From: CAZCEC01 sp964497615
GTDB lineage: Bacteria; Chloroflexota; Anaerolineae; Anaerolineales; UBA6663
NCBI GenBank assembly: GCA_964497615.1
Contig: CAZCEC010000006.1
Location: 1-64,000, forward strand
Direction: 5' to 3'
Length of the DNA stretch: 64,000 bases
The notes beneath the pieces were generated by a model. The model ran no database searches, had not been told where the DNA came from, and worked only from the letters and a program-made list of their open reading frames with translations. Positions 25,507 to 32,611 of the stretch are shown here, one piece after another. Position numbers and translations under genes: made by a program. Position 1 is the first letter of the stretch; every line of letters starts with the position of its first letter.

Positions 25507-25560
25507 TCTGAGGTCGGATGTCGGCGGTCAGACGTCGGAAGTCAAAGGTCGGAGACTGTT
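25507..25560. repeat. Degenerate GTCGG/GTCAG low-complexity spacer
   Basis: The stretch reads as loosely repeated GTCGG, GTCAG and GTCGGA units upstream of the exporter start. Similar TTCGTC/GTCCGTC-type spacers occur at 29262-29370, 44027-44042 and 52675-52765. Confidence 0.5.
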
Positions 25561-25629
25561 GAACGAAACGCACGCGCGCAACGGCGGGCGCGTGGCCGTG
25601 GAGCGAACCGCACAGTCACTGTCGTCAGG

Positions 25630-26223
25630 TTAGCGTCGCGAGGCTTGTTCCCGCACGGTGCGCGGGTCCTCCTGGATGATGGCGCCGGGGATCGGAATGG
25701 GAATGATCTCGCCGCGCGCCGCGCCGTTTGCAATCGTCAGCCGGCCGATGGCGGGGCCGTAGGGCGGGCGGTAGTCCGGTCCCAGCGAGCCGGGGTTGAA
25801 CAGCAGCACATCGGCGCGCATTTGGTTGACGGGCCGGTGCGAGTGCCCGAACACGATCACGTCCACGTCGTCGAAGGCGGCCCGCACCTGGGCCAGGTAG
25901 TCGTCGACGGAAAAGCCCACCGTGTAGTAGCGCAGTTTTTCGTACACGTAGCCCGTCAGCCCGCCGTGCCCGTGCGTGAGGCCCACCCGTACCCCCTCGA
26001 ACTCCAGCCGCAGCGTGCGCGGCAGCCGCACAAACAAATCGCGGTTGCCGCTGACGGCGTGCACCGGCGCAATGCGGGCCAGGGTATCCAGTACCGGCCG
26101 GATGCACACATCGCCCGCGTGCAGGATGGCGTCCACCCCCCTCAACGCGTCCAGCGCCGCCTGCGGCAGCGCCCGCATCCGGTCGGGGATGTGCGTGTCA
26201 GCCAGCACGCCGAGCGTTATCAC
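25630..26223 (-). CDS. YfcE/MJ0936-type metallophosphoesterase
   Basis: A 197-residue calcineurin-like phosphoesterase. The dimetal site is clear: LADTHIPD (DxH), ILHAGDV (GDxx), VSGNRD (GNxD), THGHGG (H) and FGHSHRP (GHxH). Size and motif spacing match the small YfcE phosphodiesterases, which hydrolyse artificial phosphodiesters or cyclic nucleotides in vitro. The physiological substrate is unknown. GTG 26223 is the only start that keeps the first strand MITLGVLADTH; no good ribosome-binding site precedes it. A CACAAG-GAG-CTTGTG palindrome (26221-26235) begins on the start codon. Confidence 0.9.
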   Translation of the reverse strand: MITLGVLADTHIPDRMRALPQAALDALRGVDAILHAGDVCIRPVLDTLARIAPVHAVSGNRDLFVRLPRTLRLEFEGVRVGLTHGHGGLTGYVYEKLRYYTVGFSVDDYLAQVRAAFDDVDVIVFGHSHRPVNQMRADVLLFNPGSLGPDYRPPYGPAIGRLTIANGAARGEIIPIPIPGAIIQEDPRTVREQASRR

Positions 26224-26234
26224 AAGGAGCTTGT

Positions 26235-26350
26235 GTCACGAATTACACGAATTGGAGCGAATGTTCTCATCCGTTGAAGCTCACTGCAATCGGCGCAGTG
26301 AACACTGCGGGACATGCAGACCAATTCGTAGAATTCGTGTAATTCGTGAC
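26235..26350. repeat. 116-bp inverted-repeat element with nested hairpins
   Basis: Perfect 19-nt arms (26235-26253 and 26332-26350, core CACGAATTACACGAATT) enclose further palindromes: TCACTGC...GCAGTGA (26281-26301) and GCAGTG-AA-CACTGC (26295-26308). It lies between two minus-strand genes with no coding sequence and looks like a MITE-like or structural repeat. A partial TTCGTGTAATT match is present at 6270-6280. Confidence 0.72.
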
Positions 26351-26367
26351 CAAGGTTTTCTGCCCGG

Positions 26368-28530
26368 CTAATACCGCCCGCGATTAGTCACCGCGTCGGG
26401 ATTAATCAGCTCGGCCTCGGTGGCGCGGGTGACGCTGACGGCGCAGGCCTTGAACTCCGGAATCTTGGCCGTGGGGTCCAGCGCGTCAATCGTCAGCACA
26501 TTTGCGGCGGCCTCGGCGAAGTGCATGGGGATGAAGACCACCCCCGGCCGCGCCTTGGGCGAGACGTGCACGCGCAGGACGACGGTGCCGCGCCGCGAGG
26601 TGACGCGGGCCACGTCGCCGGTGCGCAGGCCGGAACGCTCGGCGTCCACCTCGTTGATGTCGAGCAAGGCTTCGGGGTAGAGCGCATCCAGCTCAGAGTT
26701 GCGCGTCATGGTGCCGCCGTGCCAGTGCTCCAGCAGGCGCCCGGTGGTGAGGATGTAGGGATACTCGTCGTCGGGCTGCTCCACCGTGGGGATGTAGTCC
26801 AGCGCGAAGAACTTGCCGCGCCCGGAGGGGAAGCTCTCGGCGAACAGGTACGGCGTGCCGGGATGATTCTCGTCGAGCACCGGGGTTTGCAGGCCATGCT
26901 TGTCCAGCCGCGCATAGGTGACGCCCTTGAAGGCCGGCACCACGTTCGCCATCTCGCGCCAGATTTCCTCCGGGTCCTCGTAGCCCCAGCCGGCGGTGTT
27001 GGGCCGCCCCAGCCGCCGTTCCAGGCGGTGGGCCAGGTCGGTGATGATCTGCCAATCGGGCCGGGCCTGGCCGCGCGGGGGCAGCGCCTGGCGCACCCGC
27101 TGCACGCGCCGGTCGGTATTGGTGAAGGTGCCATCTTTCTCCGCGAAGGCTGCCGCGGGCAGGATCACGTCGGCATACGCGCCCGATTCGTTGATGAAGA
27201 TGTCCTGCGCCACCAGGAACTCCAATTCCTCCATGTGCTGGCGGGTGACGTTCAGGTTCGGCTCGGTCATCATCGGGTTCTCGCCCATGATGTACAGGGC
27301 GCGCACGCCGCCGGGGTGCGCGTGCGACAGGATTTCGGTGGTGGTCAGCCCGCGCTCGCGGTTCAGGCCGCCCGGCTCGATATTCCAGGCTTGCTCCCAT
27401 TTCTCGGCGTTGCCGGGCTCGTCCACGAGCATGTAGCCGGGGTAGTGGTAGGGCATGGCGCCCGAGTCGGACGCGCCCTGCACATTGTTCTGCCCGCGCA
27501 GGGGGTTGAGGCCGGTGCCCTCGCGGCCCACGTGCCCGGTCAGCAGGGCCAGGTTCACCAGCGCCAGCCCGCTGGCGGTGCCGTGCGAAAGCTGCGAGAT
27601 GCCCATGCCCCAAAAGATGGACCCGCGCTCGGCGGTGGCGTACAGCCGCGCCGCCTGCCGGATGAGGTCGCGGTCCACCCCGGAGATGGCTTCCACTTTC
27701 TCGGGCGAGAACTCGTCCAGCGAGGCGGCATACTCGGCGAAGCCCACGGTGCGCTCGTCAATGAAGGCCTGGTTGTAGAGCTTTTCGTTGACGATGACGT
27801 GGGCCATGGCCGAGAAGACGGGCACGTTGGTGCCGGGGGTCAGGGGCAGCCACAGCTCGGCGTAGTCGCACAGCTCCAGCCGGCGCGGGTCGATGACGAT
27901 CATCTTCGCGCCGTGCTTCTGCACCGCCGCTTTCATTTGCAGCCCGATGATGGGGTGGTTCTCGGTGGTGTTGGAGCCGGTGACGATGAAGACGTCGCTC
28001 TTGGCGACCTCGGCGGCGGTGTTGCTCATGGCGGTGGTGCCCAGCGCCTTGATCAGCGCCGCCACCGATCCGGCGTGGCACAGCCGGGTGCAGTGGTCCA
28101 CATTGTTGGTGCGGAACAGCGCCCGGAACATCTTCTGGAGCAGATAGTTCTCTTCGTTGGTGGCCTTGGCGCAGCAATAGACCGCCAGCGCGCCCGGCCC
28201 GTCGCGGCGATAGATTTCCGTCAGCCGGTCGGCCACATAGTCCAGCGCCTCGTCCCAGGCGGCCTCGCGCCACTCGTCGCGGTCGAAGGCCTGGGTGCGG
28301 GCGCCGGGCGCCTGGGGCGTCTTGCGGATCAGCGGCGCCGTGACGCGCTTGTTGCTGTAGAGGAAGTCGTAGCCAAAGCGCCCCTTGACGCACAAATTGC
28401 CTTTGTTCACCACCGAGTCGAAGGGCGAGGTGACGCGGTAGATGAAATCGTCCTTGATGTGCAGCTCCAGCGTGCAGCCGACGCCGCAGTAGGGGCAGGT
28501 GGTGGGGACAACTCGGTCAGGGTGCATCAC
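26368..28530 (-). CDS. fdhA: Formate dehydrogenase catalytic (alpha) subunit, molybdopterin-dependent
   Basis: A 720-residue molybdopterin oxidoreductase. The N-terminal [4Fe-4S] ligands are C12, C15 and C19 in CPYCGVGC and C47 in NLCVKGRFGYDF. The metal ligand is C151 in HCTRLCHAGSV, the Cys form rather than selenocysteine. ITGSNTTENHPI-type sequence, GMGISQLSHGTASG and NPLRGQNNVQGASDSGAMP are pterin-binding segments typical of formate dehydrogenases. The C-terminal domain (about 595-720) is the molydopterin dinucleotide-binding barrel with TTGRLLEHWHGGTMTRNS. It is last in an operon with NADH-reacting subunits, so it is a soluble NAD-linked enzyme interconverting formate and CO2. It starts 2 bp after the preceding stop. 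Confidence 0.93.
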   Translation of the reverse strand: MMHPDRVVPTTCPYCGVGCTLELHIKDDFIYRVTSPFDSVVNKGNLCVKGRFGYDFLYSNKRVTAPLIRKTPQAPGARTQAFDRDEWREAAWDEALDYVADRLTEIYRRDGPGALAVYCCAKATNEENYLLQKMFRALFRTNNVDHCTRLCHAGSVAALIKALGTTAMSNTAAEVAKSDVFIVTGSNTTENHPIIGLQMKAAVQKHGAKMIVIDPRRLELCDYAELWLPLTPGTNVPVFSAMAHVIVNEKLYNQAFIDERTVGFAEYAASLDEFSPEKVEAISGVDRDLIRQAARLYATAERGSIFWGMGISQLSHGTASGLALVNLALLTGHVGREGTGLNPLRGQNNVQGASDSGAMPYHYPGYMLVDEPGNAEKWEQAWNIEPGGLNRERGLTTTEILSHAHPGGVRALYIMGENPMMTEPNLNVTRQHMEELEFLVAQDIFINESGAYADVILPAAAFAEKDGTFTNTDRRVQRVRQALPPRGQARPDWQIITDLAHRLERRLGRPNTAGWGYEDPEEIWREMANVVPAFKGVTYARLDKHGLQTPVLDENHPGTPYLFAESFPSGRGKFFALDYIPTVEQPDDEYPYILTTGRLLEHWHGGTMTRNSELDALYPEALLDINEVDAERSGLRTGDVARVTSRRGTVVLRVHVSPKARPGVVFIPMHFAEAAANVLTIDALDPTAKIPEFKACAVSVTRATEAELINPDAVTNRGRY

Positions 28531-28532
28531 AA

Positions 28533-29231
28533 CTACCTCTTCTTCCGCCGTCTCTCCGACCGCGTCAGCGCCATGATCTCATCCGGCGTCTGACCCTGTT
28601 CCAACAGGAACTCGCGCTTGGGCTTGAGGGCGCCGGTGGGGCACACGCCCACGCACTGCCCGCAGAAGACGCAGCTTGTCTCCGGCAGGGGCTTGTCGAA
28701 GAAGGTGCCGATCTGCGTCTCGAAGCCGCGCCCCTCGAAGTTGATGGCGTAGGCGTACTGGGCGTCGTCGGCGCACACCTGCACGCAGCGCCAGCACAGG
28801 ATACACTGCCCGTAGTCGCGGATGAACATGGGGTTGTCGTCGAGCACCGGCGGCGCGCGCCGCTCGGCCTCCGGGAAGCGCTCCGGCTGGGCGGCGTAGT
28901 CGCCCATGAAGCCCTGAATCTCCGGCGCCTCCGACAGGTCCACCGCCGAGTCCAGCATCTCCAGGATGGTGCGGCGGCTGCGCTCGACGCGCTCGTTGCG
29001 GGTGGTCACCTGCATCCCCTCGCTCACCTGCGCCACGCAGGCCGGCGGCAGCACCCGCGCCCCCGCCACCTCCACCACGCAGATGCGGCACAGGGCGTTG
29101 GCGGTGCAGTGCGCGTGATAGCAGATGGTGGGGATGTCCACGCCCGCGCTCTCGGCCGCTTTCAGGATCGTCGTCCCGGCCGGCGCGGTGACAGCCTGCC
29201 CGTCTATCGTCAGGGTTATCTCGTTAGTCAC
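28533..29231 (-). CDS. Iron-sulfur subunit of NAD-linked formate dehydrogenase (HoxU/NuoG N-terminal-like)
   Basis: A 232-residue electron-transfer subunit. The N-terminal plant-type [2Fe-2S] domain has C37, C48, C51 and C65 (NALCRICVVEVAG). Two ferredoxin-like [4Fe-4S] sites follow: QCILCWRCVQVC and SCVFCGQCVGVCPTG. It lacks the large pterin domain of NuoG, as in HoxU or the FdhF-associated ferredoxin subunits. It should pass electrons between the NuoEF-like flavoprotein and the formate dehydrogenase alpha subunit, whose start is 2 bp downstream. The C-terminus is Lys/Arg-rich (RSERRRKKR). A 139-bp repeat-rich spacer separates it from the upstream response regulator. Confidence 0.9.
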   Translation of the reverse strand: MTNEITLTIDGQAVTAPAGTTILKAAESAGVDIPTICYHAHCTANALCRICVVEVAGARVLPPACVAQVSEGMQVTTRNERVERSRRTILEMLDSAVDLSEAPEIQGFMGDYAAQPERFPEAERRAPPVLDDNPMFIRDYGQCILCWRCVQVCADDAQYAYAINFEGRGFETQIGTFFDKPLPETSCVFCGQCVGVCPTGALKPKREFLLEQGQTPDEIMALTRSERRRKKR

Positions 29232-29261
29232 TTTGTCAACTCGTCAATATGGCAACCGGTC

Positions 29262-29370
29262 TTGGTCGGCCGGTCAATTCGTCCTTCGTGCTTGGTCTTT
29301 CGTCCAGCCACCGTTATCGGTCGTCCAGCCTTCGTTCTTCGTCTTGCGTCCTTCGTCGGTCGTCGGCCTT
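29262..29370. repeat. Degenerate TTCGTC/GGTCG low-complexity spacer inside the formate dehydrogenase operon
   Basis: About ten loose copies of TTCGTC(C/T)TTCGT, GGTCG and GTCCAGCC units fill the gap between the response regulator stop and the HoxU-like gene. No coding or clear hairpin structure was seen. Confidence 0.55.
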
Positions 29371-29757
29371 TCACTCCTCATCCTTCAGCGGCCCCGTGGC
29401 CGCCCGCAGCCGCTGGGCCAGCTCCGCCAGTTGGTCGTAGCTGACCGGCTTGACCAGGACCAGGTCGGCCAGGGGTTGGAGCGACTCGGCCCGGTGCGAC
29501 TCGCCGGTGGCGACGATGACGCGCGTGCGCGCCAGCCGCCGGTCGGCCTTCATGGCAGCCAGGAGCGCCTCGCCGCTCACCTCCGGCAGACGCAGGTCCA
29601 GCAGCACCACCGCCGGGATGATCTGGGCCAGGCGCCGCTGGGCCAGCCGGCCGTTCGAGATGATCTCGGTGGCAAAGCCCGCCTGGCGCAAGGCTTCGGC
29701 GTAAATCTCGGCCACCCCGGTGTCGTCGTCAATGATCAGCGCGATGCGTGTGTCCAT
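29371..29757 (-). CDS. Single-domain response regulator
   Basis: A 128-residue receiver domain with no output domain. The acidic pair is in LIIDDDTG, the phosphoacceptor Asp is in VVLLDLRLPEVSG, the Thr is in VIVATGES, and the switch Lys is in LVLVKPVSYDQL. It lies between the NuoEF-like gene (8 bp away) and the HoxU-like gene, all on one strand, so it is probably co-transcribed with the formate dehydrogenase. Such a CheY-like protein could relay a signal to a separate partner. Whether it acts on the enzyme is unknown. ATG 29757 gives the standard domain start; longer readings are antisense. Confidence 0.9.
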   Translation of the reverse strand: MDTRIALIIDDDTGVAEIYAEALRQAGFATEIISNGRLAQRRLAQIIPAVVLLDLRLPEVSGEALLAAMKADRRLARTRVIVATGESHRAESLQPLADLVLVKPVSYDQLAELAQRLRAATGPLKDEE

Positions 29758-29765
29758 ACGTCCCC

Positions 29766-31532
29766 TTAACGGGCCGGCTGGGCGGCGAACATTTCCGGCC
29801 ACAGCTTCATGGCGCTCAACACGGCGCTGGCGGCCGTCTGCCCCAGGCCGCACAGCGAGGCATCCGTCATTGTCCAGCCCACATCGGCCAGGCGCTCCGC
29901 ATCGCCCGGCAGGGCGCGGCCGGCCGCCACCCGCGCCAGGATTTCGTGCTGGCGCTGCGTGCCGATCTGGCATGGGTAACACTTGCCGCACGACTCGTGG
30001 GCGAAGAAACGCCCCAGCCGGCGCAGCGCGTCGCGCAGGTCGCGCGTGTCGTCAAAGACCATCACCACGCCCGAGCCGAGCGGCAGCCCGGCGGCGCGCA
30101 GGTCCTCGAACGTCAGCAGCACGTCCAGGTCTTTCTCGGTGGCAAAGGCTCCGGCAGCACCGCCGAACAGCACCGCCTGCAAGCGCCGGCCCGGCCGCAC
30201 CCCGCCGGCCAGGTCGTCCAGCAAGTGGCGCAGGGTGACGCCGAAGGGCACCTCGTACAGCGCGGGCCGGGCCACGTCGCCCGAGACGCAGAACAGCTTG
30301 GGCCCCGGCGACTTCTCTGTGCCCAACAGGCGATAGTCCGCCGCGCCCCCGGTGAGGATGAGCGGCAGATTGCAGAGGGTCTCGACGTTGTTGATGGCGG
30401 TGGGCTGGCCGAACAACCCGTGCGTCACGGGGAAGGGCGGCTTGACGCGCGGGAAGCCGCGCTCGCCCTCGATGGATTCGAACAGCGCCGTCTCCTCACC
30501 GCAGATGTAGGCCCCGGCCCCCAGCCGCAGTTCCACGTCGAAGTCCCAGCCGCTGCCCAGAACGTCGCGCCCCAGGTAGCCGGCGGCGCGGGCCTCGTTG
30601 ACGGCGGCCTGCATGGCGGCGTAGGCGCGCGGATACTCGCCCCGAATATAGATGTAGCCCTTGTTCGCGCCAATCGTATACCCGGCGATGAGCAAGCCTT
30701 CCAGGGTGCGGTGCGGATCGTCCTCCAGCAGCACGCGGTCCTTGAAGGTGCCGGGCTCGCTCTCGTCGGCGTTGCAGACCACATACTTGGGTGAACCGGC
30801 CGCCTTGCGCGCGCCCTCAAACTTGACCCCGGTGGGGAAGGCCGCGCCGCCGCGCCCGACCAACCCCGACGCCTTGACCTCGGCCACCACCGCCTCGCCC
30901 CCCATCGCCAGCGCGCGGCGCAGACCCGCGTAACCGCCGCCCGCCTCATACTCCCTCAGCCGCGTCACCCGGCCCTGCCCGCAGTTCGCCGTCAGCAGCC
31001 GGATGTCGCCGGCCACGCGCCCCGCCGGCATGGGCAGTTCGCCCAACTCGTCGTCCGGCTCGGCCAGGCCGCTCCCCGGCGCGAACAGCCCCTCCAGCCC
31101 GCCCGGCGACAGCGGCCCCACGGCGTGCTCGTCCACCAGGGCGACGGGCGCATGGTCGCACAGCCCCAGGCACGTCACCGCTTCCACGGTCACCGCGCCG
31201 TCGGCCGACATACCGCCCGGCTCGACGCCCACGCGGGCGCAGGCGGAGGTCAGCACGTCATCCGCGCCGGCCAGCGCGCAGGCGGGGTCCACGCATACGC
31301 GCACCATGCGCCGTCCCACCGGCTCGCGGTAAAACATGGAGTAGAAATCAATGACCCCATAGACCTCGGACAGCGGCACGCGCAGGGCGCGCCCCACCGC
31401 GGCGGCCACCGGCTCCGGCAGCCAGCCATAGAGGCGCTGGGCGGCGTGCAGGGCCGGCAGGAGAGCGGTGCGGCCCTGCGGCGCGTGCTCAGCGAGGATG
31501 GGTTGCAGCGGACCTAGATCGAAATCCGACAT
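29766..31532 (-). CDS. NuoE-NuoF fusion, NADH-reacting flavoprotein subunit of formate dehydrogenase (HoxEF-like)
   Basis: A 588-residue fusion. The NuoE part (1-150) has a thioredoxin-like [2Fe-2S] site with C80, C85, C121 and C125 (CVDPACALAG, TCLGLCDHAP). The NuoF part carries the FMN/NADH segments GRGGAAFPTGVKFE and VVCNADESEPGTFKDR, GAGAYICGEETAL, and the C-terminal [4Fe-4S] ligands ESCGKCYPCQIGT and CGLGQ. It should oxidise or reduce NAD(H) and exchange electrons with the ferredoxin-like subunit encoded two genes downstream. Because fused E/F modules also occur in electron-bifurcating enzymes, ferredoxin-dependent bifurcation is possible but not shown. It is first gene of the operon. 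Confidence 0.93.
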   Translation of the reverse strand: MSDFDLGPLQPILAEHAPQGRTALLPALHAAQRLYGWLPEPVAAAVGRALRVPLSEVYGVIDFYSMFYREPVGRRMVRVCVDPACALAGADDVLTSACARVGVEPGGMSADGAVTVEAVTCLGLCDHAPVALVDEHAVGPLSPGGLEGLFAPGSGLAEPDDELGELPMPAGRVAGDIRLLTANCGQGRVTRLREYEAGGGYAGLRRALAMGGEAVVAEVKASGLVGRGGAAFPTGVKFEGARKAAGSPKYVVCNADESEPGTFKDRVLLEDDPHRTLEGLLIAGYTIGANKGYIYIRGEYPRAYAAMQAAVNEARAAGYLGRDVLGSGWDFDVELRLGAGAYICGEETALFESIEGERGFPRVKPPFPVTHGLFGQPTAINNVETLCNLPLILTGGAADYRLLGTEKSPGPKLFCVSGDVARPALYEVPFGVTLRHLLDDLAGGVRPGRRLQAVLFGGAAGAFATEKDLDVLLTFEDLRAAGLPLGSGVVMVFDDTRDLRDALRRLGRFFAHESCGKCYPCQIGTQRQHEILARVAAGRALPGDAERLADVGWTMTDASLCGLGQTAASAVLSAMKLWPEMFAAQPAR

Positions 31533-31614
31533 GGACGCTCCTGATCACAGTATAGTCCAGGCCGGGAGGGAGGGGTAGGCACGCGAAGAAGGTTGTTACG
31601 CGGGGCGGCTTTCG

Positions 31615-32115
31615 TCAACGTAGCGGCCCCACAACTTTCGCCATCGTGAACAGCGGCGTTCCAAACAATTCATGCGGGCTGGCGTCAGTCCGCCTGAAAC
31701 CCCACCGTTCGTAGAGCCGAATCGCCCGATGAAGAAAGGGCGTGGTGCTGAGGTAGAGGCGGTCGAGCCCGCGTAGCTGGGCATAGTCGTCTACGGCCTG
31801 CAAGAGCCGCTCGCCCAGCCGTAGGCCGCGGGCCTCCGGGAGGACGGCCATGCTGCGCACATACAGCCCATCGCCCTTGTCCACTGCCGCCACCGTTCCC
31901 GCGAGCCGGCCGTCCACCTCCGCCACCCAAACCGGCCCCTCGTCCCACCGCTGCTCAATCTGACGCTGGCCGGGGGTCGTGGCCGCCAGGGCCAGGGGCG
32001 TGTAGAGTGGACCGTACTCGGCGAAGGCTGCCTGGAGTATCGCCGCGATGGCGGCGGCCTCGGCGAACTCCGCCAGCCGAACGAGCGAAACGGGTGGGTC
32101 AGAACGCCGCCTCAC
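31615..32115 (-). CDS. GNAT-family N-acetyltransferase
   Basis: A 166-residue single GNAT domain. VWVAEVDGRLAGTVAAV is the central beta-hairpin. The acetyl-CoA pyrophosphate loop is VLPEARGLRLGERLL, a variant of Q/RxxGxG/A. A C-terminal LYERWGFRRTD closes the fold. The acceptor substrate is unknown. It is a lone gene between the formate dehydrogenase operon and a small-protein gene. Confidence 0.87.
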   Translation of the reverse strand: MRRRSDPPVSLVRLAEFAEAAAIAAILQAAFAEYGPLYTPLALAATTPGQRQIEQRWDEGPVWVAEVDGRLAGTVAAVDKGDGLYVRSMAVLPEARGLRLGERLLQAVDDYAQLRGLDRLYLSTTPFLHRAIRLYERWGFRRTDASPHELFGTPLFTMAKVVGPLR

Positions 32116-32214
32116 GGCTCATGTCTAGACGAACAAAGGTGGAGAGGTCCTCCGCCCTCCCCTTTCCTCAATTGATGAGAGGCTGAAGTGGGGGAGAAGC
32201 GGGGGCGGAGTAGT

Positions 32215-32430
32215 TCAAGGCGTGCGCGACTGGCGCTGACGCTGAATTTCGTCTGCAATGGCCTCGACCGTCAGATTGCCAAACAGCGCTTCGCGCTCCT
32301 CGGTGTAATTGCCAAAGCCCAGGCTGTATTGGTTGAGAAAGCGCGCGGTGTTGACCACCCCCATCTCGCGGCAAAGCAAGTGGATGGCGGAGCGGGTAAG
32401 TTCTGCCAGAGGCATTGCGGTGGAAATCAT
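32215..32430 (-). CDS. Small conserved-looking protein of 71 residues
   Basis: A helical, mixed-charge protein: PLAELTRSAIHLLCREMGVV, a middle TARFLNQYSLGFGNYTEERE and a C-terminal helix VEAIADEIQRQRQ. I recall similar small proteins with an F-x-x-Q-x-x-x-G-x-G-x-Y-T-x-E-R core in Chloroflexota and cyanobacteria, often beside small toxin-like genes. No partner toxin is seen here, so an antitoxin role is only a guess. AGGAG sits eight bases before ATG 32430 and a good promoter lies upstream. It is A+T-richer than its neighbours. Confidence 0.72.
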   Translation of the reverse strand: MISTAMPLAELTRSAIHLLCREMGVVNTARFLNQYSLGFGNYTEEREALFGNLTVEAIADEIQRQRQSRTP

Positions 32431-32458
32431 TTGACCAACTCCTGCACACGCTCAGTAT

Positions 32459-32486
32459 ACTATACGCTTTACCTTGCGCGGCTCAA
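32459..32486 (-). promoter_or_regulatory. Sigma-70 type promoter of the 71-residue gene
   Basis: On the minus strand TTGAGC (32486-32481), a 16-bp spacer and TATAGT (32464-32459) predict a start near 32452, about 22 nt before ATG 32430. Confidence 0.6.
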
Positions 32487-32500
32487 CCAGCGTGCACCCC

Positions 32501-32518
32501 AGCCGGCGAAGGCCGGCT
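32501..32518. terminator. GC hairpin upstream of the mannosidase gene
   Basis: AGCCGGC-GAAG-GCCGGCT is a perfect 7-bp stem followed by TTTGGG. A second small palindrome, GCGGTT-TC-AACCGC, is close by at 32537-32550. It may insulate the mannosidase promoter. Confidence 0.4.
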
Positions 32519-32562
32519 TTGGGCCCTTGGTTGGTGCGGTTTCAACCGCCCCCATTCCCCCT

Positions 32563-32568
32563 TATAAT
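32563..32568 (+). promoter_or_regulatory. -10 hexamer TATAAT for the mannosidase gene
   Basis: TATAAT lies 43 bases before ATG 32612. A weak TTTCAA at 32540-32545 could serve as -35 with a 17-bp spacer. Confidence 0.45.
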
Positions 32569-32611
32569 CCCCCTCCCATCCCCCTCTCACCCTCCAAGGA
32601 CTCGCCTACAT

